Assembly: GCF_964340395.1 (NCBI RefSeq)
Contig: NC_135560.1
Coordinates: forward strand, 23,296,675-23,344,174
Source of the DNA: Glandiceps talaboti
Taxonomy: Eukaryota > Hemichordata > Enteropneusta > Spengelidae
Direction of reading: 5' to 3'
DNA: 47,500 bases
Shown here: one piece after another, positions 42,101 to 47,500 of the stretch
Numbering within the stretch: position 1 is the stretch's first letter
Layout: each line of letters starts with the position of its first letter
The notes under the pieces: model-generated
Database searches by the model: none
Told to the model about the DNA's origin: nothing
Seen by the model: the letters and a program-made list of their open reading frames with translations, nothing else
Position numbers and translations under genes: made by a program

Positions 42101-42242
42101 AATCCCAGGTGGAGAACACCAACCAGTAATAACTGTACCACAACATTTTGCGGACACAATCTCTTCGTGGATTCAGACAAGGGTTTTACAAAAGGACTTG
42201 AAGTCGAAGTGGAAACCACCGAAATTGATTGAATTAAATTAG
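37301..42242 (+). CDS. Membrane-anchored alpha/beta hydrolase, monoglyceride-lipase-like, six exons
   Basis: Exons 37301-37643, 39573-39668, 39925-40100, 40663-40737, 41425-41553 and 42036-42242 join to 1026 nt, 341 aa. Residues 1-22 are a hydrophobic signal anchor (SVSSVILTLIIAVLISIYV). The HG oxyanion motif is at 75-76 (LLVHGTSHH), and GLDLHGHGLSGG at 101-112 matches the monoglyceride lipase/lysophospholipase pattern. The nucleophile elbow GFSQGG has Ser149, the acid is Asp272 (GEKDTVV) and the base His301 (GGEHQPV), so the triad is complete. It should hydrolyse a lipid ester at a membrane, but the substrate is not known. Donor 3 (AAG|GTACCT) and acceptor 5 (ACATTGAAG) are weaker than the others, so the middle part is less certain. 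The third exon would read through to TAG at 40161 if unspliced. Confidence 0.82.
37666..37763. repeat. GTTT and TA microsatellites at the start of intron 1
   Basis: (GTTT)n about 40 bp followed by (TA)n about 60 bp, only 20 bp after the exon 1 donor. Confidence 0.95.
37889..37968. repeat. AC/AT microsatellite in intron 1
   Basis: (AC)n of about 42 bp runs directly into (AT)n of about 36 bp. Confidence 0.95.
38629..39006 (+). pseudogene. BEL/Pao retrotransposon pol fragment in intron 1 of the hydrolase
   Basis: A 125-codon frame with the protease-RT linker of BEL/Pao elements: CWDVESIGITDD, then RYVAKLPWRDDHPQLLTN, RLTPETRQVYDRLIKEQL and a stop. The spacing of these blocks is characteristic of BEL/Pao pol. 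Upstream protease and downstream RT are missing and no LTRs were found, so it is a relic in sense orientation within the intron. Confidence 0.7.
39078..39160. repeat. (TTTA)n and (TTTG)n microsatellites
   Basis: Two adjoining tetranucleotide runs directly downstream of the BEL/Pao fragment. Confidence 0.95.
39573..39668 (+). CDS. Hydrolase exon 2
   Basis: The acceptor is TTTGTACAG and the donor GTAAGG at 39669, phase 1 on both sides. It encodes FNHFLTDVEDAGVF and the strand leading into the nucleophile elbow (PIVLLG). Confidence 0.85.
39925..40100 (+). CDS. Hydrolase exon 3 (nucleophile Ser149)
   Basis: The acceptor is AATTTTACAG. It opens with GFSQGGEVVF. Phase 1 in and, with donor AAG|GTACCT at 40101, phase 0 out. 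Without splicing there the frame runs to TAG at 40161. Confidence 0.8.
40663..40737 (+). CDS. Hydrolase exon 4 (lid region)
   Basis: The acceptor is CTGATTTCAG and the donor AAAGG|GTAAGT. 25 codons, phase 0 on both sides (FPLKKLIDYK to PLPYEQR). Based on phase fit and position; family conservation is low here. Confidence 0.65.
40856..40910. mobile_element. 37-bp foldback insert with 9-bp target duplication
   Basis: GCCTTTACC occurs at 40856-40864 and again at 40902-40910. Between them is a 37-bp palindrome: ATAGACAATAGAGAGA, a 5-base centre, and its exact reverse complement. Perfect arms plus an exact direct duplication indicate a transposed hairpin, smaller than any usual MITE. It lies in intron 4 of the hydrolase. 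Confidence 0.7.
41425..41553 (+). CDS. Hydrolase exon 5 (catalytic Asp272)
   Basis: 43 codons ending KPLLVTCGEKDT|GTAAGT, the strand and loop that carry the acid residue. Acceptor ACATTGAAG at 41424 is chosen because it gives phase 0. The 3' border is firm, the 5' border less so. Confidence 0.7.
42036..42242 (+). CDS. Hydrolase exon 6 (catalytic His301, stop)
   Basis: The acceptor is AACATTACAG. It encodes VVPATHCEK, YIIPGGEHQPV with the catalytic His, a C-terminal amphipathic helix, a Lys-rich tail and TAG. Confidence 0.88.
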   Translation: MVPATHCEKCFDLIGGPKDLYIIPGGEHQPVITVPQHFADTISSWIQTRVLQKDLKSKWKPPKLIELN

Positions 42243-42687
42243 ATACAGTAGATTCAATGCAGAATTAATGGCAGAAAGAACCGTAGGACGAACACACGGG
42301 TTGTTAGGGTAGAACGGAAATAGTGATTGTAGCATACAATGTAACGACACAAAACGAGAATTAACGTAGGCAAATTCTATAAGTAGAATGATGTATACAT
42401 GAATAATCCACAGACTTGTCTATTTGGTGTTACTGGTTGAAGAGGGGCATAGAATGTGTCTAATATAGCTCTTAATCGATGATAAATATCGTACTTACCA
42501 AATAGACTTCCATCAACGACACGTGATGACACATGTACAGTGAATATTGAAAGAAAGTTATCCATTCCGAGCGACCGTTCGCACTGTGACAGTGAACTAC
42601 TCGCCTGTCTGCGTGACGTCAATGTCTATCTACGAGGAGTCTTGGATATGCAAGGACATACGGAACATTAACTTGGGGAATCGTTCT
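42243..42687. other. Downstream flank of the hydrolase, no gene seen
   Basis: No AATAAA is found close behind the stop codon. The short open frames (42377-42622 minus, 42547-42765 plus) overlap each other and have no recognisable features. Confidence 0.45.
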
Positions 42688-42690
42688 TTA

Positions 42691-43103
42691 GGGGTACACC
42701 ATTTGAATTCGGGGGGGGGGGGGGCTGGAGGACTTTCGAAAAAAATGTGTTGCCTGCCAAAATAGGGGGAAAATATGCTAACCAACTCAAAACAGAAAAA
42801 AAACTGTTTCCAGGGTATGAGCTAAAAAAAGTGTGCTGCAAATGCAGACACTAGCTATAAATATCAAATTCCCAGGTACATGTGTTTCTGGTGCCGCCAC
42901 CTAAATATTCAAAGGTTCTTGGCAAAGGTTTATACTAACTGTTGGCAAATGGTGAAACAAACCAAAAACACTACCATTAAATCAAATTACTAAGAATACT
43001 GACCTGACGTAGTACCTTGAATAAATCCTGCAATTTGTCATAATGATAAAATAATTGTAAATGGTATGGCATGCAACAATATACTTTAAGGATCCCCCCC
43101 CCC

Positions 43104-43134
<31 letters not shown>

Positions 43135-43275
43135 TGCTCTCTTGTATTTTGATTCAAGGTTGAACTAAATATTGACATGTTAAATAGCATCATAAAGCAT
43201 TCTTGTTGAAATTTGTTGTTGGGTCCAAATCCTCCAGCCCCCCCCCCCCCCCCCCCGACCAGATGGACTGTAACA
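42691..43275. mobile_element. Degenerate inverted-repeat element with G/C tracts
   Basis: Left: TTA, GGGGTACACCATTTG, a G13 run, CTGGAGGACTT (42688-42740). Right: AATCCTCCAG, a C18 run, GACCAGATGGACTGTAA (about 43226-43275). The layout (end motif, G-tract, GGAGGA) parallels the Harbinger-like element at 777-2320 and the left flank is also TTA. There is no ORF. A CA microsatellite lies inside (43105-43130). Confidence 0.45.
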
Positions 43276-43388
43276 AGGTTACGACATAAATCTCGATTAG
43301 AAGAAAAAATGAACAAAAATAATTCATGTACTACAGCTTAAATCCTAAAATACAAAATATTTTGTGCATAGCTTTCACTTATGACTCT

Positions 43389-43469
43389 AAGGTACGTCAT
43401 GTCGCTCCGCCCTCAACGACCTTTTCGAGGTTGGCCAATGTGTGAGGGCTCCCCGACACGGCGTACCTT
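43389..43469 (+). ncRNA. 81-nt imperfect hairpin, candidate structured RNA or mini-MITE
   Basis: The first 26 bases (AAGGTACGTCATGTCG... GCCCTC) pair with the last 26 with only five mismatches, four of them in one internal loop. The loop side also has CAACGACC against GGTTGG. Size and shape resemble a miRNA precursor, but a short foldback element is equally possible. Transcription cannot be seen from sequence. Confidence 0.35.
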
Positions 43470-44372
43470 TAATACAACACAGACCTGGTGGAGGGCCCTA
43501 TGCTTACAGACTAGGCTCATTGTCACGTGTATAAGTTGGTGTCAGATTGAAATTCACTTTCACATTGGACGACAATGTGAGACTATTGCGCCTCAGATTC
43601 AGCCTCATATAGTCTCTATTACGGAAAATCACGATGACACACAACAAAAGCCGTCAAACATGAAAGAATACACGAATTGTTCCCCTTCACACCCACTTGA
43701 GGGGAGAGGGAACGTCTAAGCTCGTATGGGAAAAATTACCTGAACCGACATAGAATATACTAGCCGATTTCGAAATATGGGTTTATGTGTATACTATATA
43801 TATTGGAAGGATGCTAGAACTGACAACAATCCCGTGATTGATTTGACATAGAAAACATTTTAATGAATAGCCCCCTCTATCGACAGTATGTTACAATTGT
43901 TTTCCCCGCTTTTCAGCGTTTTAGATTCCATTTTGCTCTTTGTTTAAAACTACAAAATTAGCTCTGCAGGTGTATTTTAACAGTCCATCTTGAAGTACTG
44001 AAATCCATAAATGTCGTATCTTTTTCACAAAAGATGTGAATTTGAATACTTCGAAATTGCAGCTCTTGTTTTAGTATTGTGCTAAAGGTAGGTGAGAGGT
44101 TTTAAACAGACGGCAGAGTAATTGATATATTGTAGAAATAAACTCCACTTGTATTCAGTCAACATACTTGTGACTTTTTCAGTCGAGGACGCTTCTATAA
44201 TGGTACACGAAAAGCAGATCGAGTAATTGTTCTATGTTGTCATATTTGTCACCAAAAGAGTGAACTTTGTAATGAAATCTAGAAGGAGAATGGATTGGTT
44301 AGTGACATACCAAAGACATATGTGCATGTGTCTTCTGCATTACTTCATGTGTAACCTGTTTACGACACTGTT
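43470..44372. other. No gene recognised
   Basis: A 112-codon open frame (43381-43719, plus) overlaps the hairpin and shows no domain or splice context. The remainder is AT-rich. Confidence 0.45.
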
Positions 44373-44503
44373 GTGTTACGTCAGTCGGTAGCTGTCGTCG
44401 CACGCCCGGTCCTAGTCCTCGAAACCACCAGTTCTAACGATTTTCAACACAAGCTAGTTCGTTTCGAGGGCTAGGAGTACTGCGACAGCTACTGATGTAA
44501 CAC
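44373..44503. mobile_element. 131-bp imperfect foldback element
   Basis: GTGTTACGTCAG...GTAGCTGTCG...CCTCGAAAC (44373-44425) is mirrored by GTTTCGAGG...CGACAGCTACTGATGTAACAC (44461-44503, small indels). No target duplication is seen. Confidence 0.55.
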
Positions 44504-44789
44504 GATATAAGTGTGCAGTAAACACTCAAACAGGCTACTTCATGACCCAGGGGTTTTAGTGGCACTGCAAACTGTTGGGTAATACACGGCTGCATGACTA
44601 GATGTTGTAAAGATAACATTTGTTCCGGTATAAATACATAATTTTTTACTGCAAGCGCCCGACATGATGGATACACTACATATCAGTCACATGGACCAGT
44701 CTCCTTAAATTCAAGTCACGTGAGTCCAATCTCCGAAACGCGTATTTTCTAACAGCTGACAAGCGGATCATTTGCAAGCGTTACCTGGC

Positions 44790-44973
44790 CCATAAGGCTA
44801 ACTGCAATAATTGTAGCGTTTTTGAGGGTTTTTCGTCTGTTTTGGTGACTTTTTAAGTTTTAGTGTTTAGCTAGGTGCGGGTTAAACACTAAAACTTAAA
44901 AAGTCACCAAAACAGACGAAAAAATCCTCAAAACCGCAGCAAAACCCTACAATTATTGCAGTTACCATAAGGC
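44790..44973. mobile_element. 166-bp foldback MITE with exact 9-bp target duplication
   Basis: CCATAAGGC at 44790-44798 and at 44965-44973 flank an element whose ends are TAACTGCAATAATTGTAG and its reverse complement. Pairing continues almost to the centre (arms about 75 nt, loop GCTAGGTGCGGG), so nearly the entire element is a hairpin. A 9-bp duplication is typical of Mutator-like elements; no transposase is present. Confidence 0.85.
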
Positions 44974-44999
44974 TTACCAAGCTAACCAAACATTAATTC

Positions 45000-45825
45000 C
45001 CAATTTCTCACCATTATCACCCCCCCCCCCCCCCACCATATTACGTGAGTCATTACTTCCAAACTAACACATTTCCCTAAATTTTACTACCGCACTATAC
45101 TACACTTCGCTGATCCATCGAATTGTCTGAAAATGTCTGATGACATTACCATACACGCAAAGAGCGATGCCAAACGATGAGGGCGTGGTTCAAGATGTCT
45201 TACGCTGTGTGGTTTTTCATCTCCAATGTGAAAATAATTTAATGGACGTTAAATCATGTATCTGTGAAGAAAATCAACGTCAGTCAATATGTTAATTAAC
45301 TACTCTTGTGGTCTACGTTTGAATCATGTTCTGAAGACAGTTCTTTAGCAAGTTGCATGGTTCATACGAATGGTTTAAACGCACAGTTAATCATACTCAC
45401 TCTAGGAATTGACGTTTTAGAACATGACAAAATTGCTGTGTCATCTGAGAAGACACTGCAGCTGTTGACGATATATCTCAGTTACACCCACAAAGTAAAT
45501 ACGTGAATAACAATTCATATCTGACCTTAAAACATATTCAGCAAATTATCATTACGATTTATAAGTTCCCAGCTTATAACTTGGCACAACCCCCATCGGA
45601 TTCTCAACATGTTAGTTTCTGTAGTTTTTAAGACCTACCCTGGGCGATTAATGCCAAGTATTTTCTTCATCCATCCATATATACATGAGTGACATAATAA
45701 ATACATCGCACATCATCCAGAACATTTGCAGCTCTGCAACTCACATGCTAGTTGATCAACTGTCCGACACCGGGGTCTAACATCACCATTGTGCGTATGT
45801 GTGTGCATGAATAACTCGGAGACTT
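45000..45825. other. No gene recognised; C17 tract
   Basis: A poly-C run lies at about 45019-45036. No coding frame with features. Confidence 0.5.
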
Positions 45826-46108
45826 GTCTTGGTGTGGAGAGCTTCTTGAGAAATCAACACCCAAGAGAAGTATCTGGGCTAGGGGGCTTTCTGAGATAGT
45901 AACACCAAGACAAGTCTCTAAGTTAGAAAAGCCTCTTCAGATAGTAGCACCAAAATAAGTCTTTCGGCTAGGAAAGCTTCTTGAGATGATAACGCCAAGA
46001 TAGGTCTCTAGGCTAGAGAGCTTCTTGAGATAGTAGTACCAAGATAATTTTTGGCCTAGAGAGCTGTTCTTGAGATAGTAACGCAAATACAAGTTTTTGG
46101 GCTAGGGT
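45826..46108. repeat. Degenerate ~60-bp tandem repeat (about 5 units)
   Basis: Units built on GCTAGAGAGCTTCTTGAGAT, then AGTAACACCAAGA(C/T)A, recur at roughly 55-62 bp with much divergence. Confidence 0.8.
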
Positions 46109-46269
46109 ATATGCCTAAATATGTTGCTTGTGATTAAAAAAATGACCTCGTTTATTCAGTACTGGGTACCGTACTCTGCTGCTGATAAATTCATATCAAA
46201 ATGTGTCTTTTTTATCTGATAGATTGACTACAATACTTCCTGGCGTTTTTATCATTAAAAATGTTCGAT

Positions 46270-46498
46270 TGATGACGGTATGATAAAGAATGGTTGACAA
46301 GATATACAGAATGGTTGACAAGACATACAGAATGGGTGAATGACAAGACATACAGAATGGTTGACTAGACATACAGAATGGGTGAATGACAAGACATACA
46401 GAATGGTTGACTAGACATACAGAATGGGTGAATGACATACAGAATGGTTGATTAGACATACAGAATGGTTGATTAGACATACAGAATGGGTGAATGAC
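46270..46498. repeat. ~20-26-bp array upstream of the second protease copy
   Basis: Same units as 3141-3273 (CATACAGAATGG, GGTTGACTAGA) but longer, so the array changed length after the duplication. The minus-strand open frame over it is a repeat echo. Confidence 0.85.
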
Positions 46499-47293
46499 AA
46501 AACCACTTGGTCTTTACAGTGAACCAAAACTTAACAGTCAAATATTATGTCATATAGAAACATTGTTGCAAATTTCTTTAATTTTAAATTTACCTATGTT
46601 TTTTTTTTTCAAAATCATGTCTGTTGCAGTAACTCGTTAGCACTTTTGTGACGTCATATAAAGTAATCCTGAGAAGTATGTCGTATGAGAACACCAACAG
46701 AATTGAAGGTTTTCAAAACACATTACGTGTAATAGGTTATATCAAGGCAAAGTGAAACTCAGAACGGAAATGGTAATTTAAAAACAATCTAAATCATCAG
46801 GAGACTGGTGTCAACCATTGTGAATACCGAGTAGGAGATTTGTTGCCAAACCCTATGTACAGTTTGTGATCGACAATATGAGAACCTATGGTTTATGGCA
46901 ACCACATGGTAAAATAGCAAGAATATTGTCATATACACTGTTTATTAGCAAATAGATTAACACATACAATATTATTGAATGTTCAACCTCATATTTTAAA
47001 TGTCTGTGTACAGATTACATGCGACTGTAAGACTGTGTCACGATATTAGCACGGGACTTTCCTTCTCCTCAAGAGTGAAGTTTATCTTTACGTGGTGCAT
47101 ATATTCAAAACAATTGTTTTGACATGCATTGTAACTACTATTGAATTGTGAAAAGTAATGGCACCTTTATCCAAATCATGAAATATTTGTGTAAATTTTT
47201 ATACAGAGATAATCAGAAAAGTAACATCTGTCGATTCTCATACATTTTGTAGTTATCTGTCGATTCTCATACATTTTGTAGTTATCTGTCGAG

Positions 47294-47300
47294 TATAAAA
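47294..47300 (+). promoter_or_regulatory. TATA box of the second protease copy
   Basis: TATAAAA, 64 bp before the ATG at 47364 as in the first copy. The sequence directly upstream has doubled by a 30-bp tandem duplication. Confidence 0.7.
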
Positions 47301-47363
47301 TGATGAGGTCCACCTATTTAGCTTACTTGTTGCATCTCAACCTGAACCAGAAGAATCATCGAT

Positions 47364-47397
47364 ATGTGGATCGTTCTTTTGTTAGCTGCTATTGCCG
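47364..47397 (+). CDS. Exon 1 of a second protease-homologue copy (partial gene)
   Basis: Encodes the same [11 protein letters not shown] leader, with one silent change, and ends in phase 1 at G|GTAAGT. The rest of the gene lies beyond the window, so whether it keeps the catalytic Ser is unknown. Confidence 0.85.
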
Positions 47398-47500
47398 GTA
47401 AGTCGTCGGGGTTTTTTTCCCTTTAATTTCTGGCGTAGTTTTGATTATTCAGTTTTAACTAAAATCTAGACACAAAGCTCTACATGGCTATATTGTTGTG

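Larger units (their letters stand above)
46499..47500 (+). repeat. Right copy of the segmental duplication
   Basis: Matches 3274-4241 at about 98-99% by eye. The main structural difference is a 30-bp direct duplication just before the TATA box (TCTGTCGATTCTCATACATT..., about 47228-47287). Cut by the window end. Confidence 0.9.

Noticed and set aside
43381-43719. 112-codon open frame
   Set aside because: Overlaps the 81-nt hairpin and has no recognisable features.
1-47500. tRNA and rRNA genes
   Set aside because: I looked for B-box-like GGTTCGAATCC and conserved rRNA segments and found none that supports a call.

Overview
The window is genomic DNA of an animal, most likely a marine invertebrate. 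The reasons are spliced genes with GT-AG introns, a chymotrypsin-fold gene, a membrane-anchored alpha/beta hydrolase gene, Ty3/Gypsy, BEL/Pao-type and L2/CR1-type retroelements, Helentron-like/pearl-like non-autonomous elements, and very abundant mini- and microsatellites. The species cannot be named from sequence alone. Nothing bacterial (operons, Shine-Dalgarno sites, CRISPR) is present.

Layout. 1-3290 holds a decayed PIF/Harbinger-like DNA transposon (777-2320), simple repeats and a 155-bp satellite. 3274-19100 is a six-exon serine-protease-fold gene (4108-19037, 272 aa) with a clear TATA promoter. Its fourth intron is about 10.7 kb and consists mostly of two giant minisatellites (43-bp and 36-bp units), the second interrupted by a Helentron-like element. 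Its fifth intron carries a 47-bp minisatellite. The predicted protein keeps His57 and Asp102 but has Asn at the Ser195 position, Arg at the Gly226 position and no basic residue at the activation site, so it looks like a pseudoprotease. From 46499 to the end, the promoter, exon 1 and first-intron start of a second, nearly identical copy appear, so the gene lies in a tandem duplication about 43.2 kb apart.

20052-27376 is nested transposon territory: a Helentron-like element with 114-bp repeats (20202-24593) interrupted by a 5'-truncated but otherwise open LINE (ORF 21218-24100), a 542-bp inverted-repeat MITE (25272-25813), and the right end of another Helentron-like element. 27838-35956 is an almost complete Ty3/Gypsy element on the minus strand, with about 1.1-kb LTRs. 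Its Gag begins with an RRM domain followed by a PNMA-like capsid and a CCHC knuckle. Gag and protease are joined by a textbook -1 frameshift signal (slippery TTTAAAC, 5-nt spacer, hairpin). Pol carries a frameshift, a 19-bp duplication and a stop codon, so this copy is disabled.

36060-36836 is a TACA microsatellite plus the 155-bp satellite again. 37301-42242 is a six-exon alpha/beta hydrolase (341 aa, monoglyceride-lipase-like, N-terminal membrane anchor) with a BEL/Pao pol relic in its first intron. 42243-46498 has no gene I can support but contains several inverted-repeat elements. Two of these (40865-40901, inside the hydrolase gene, and 44799-44964) have exact 9-bp target duplications. 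There is also an 81-nt hairpin at 43389-43469.

The best candidates for something new are the RRM-PNMA-like Gag element with its frameshift module, the triply altered serine-protease homologue in a recent duplication, and the tiny foldback elements with 9-bp duplications.
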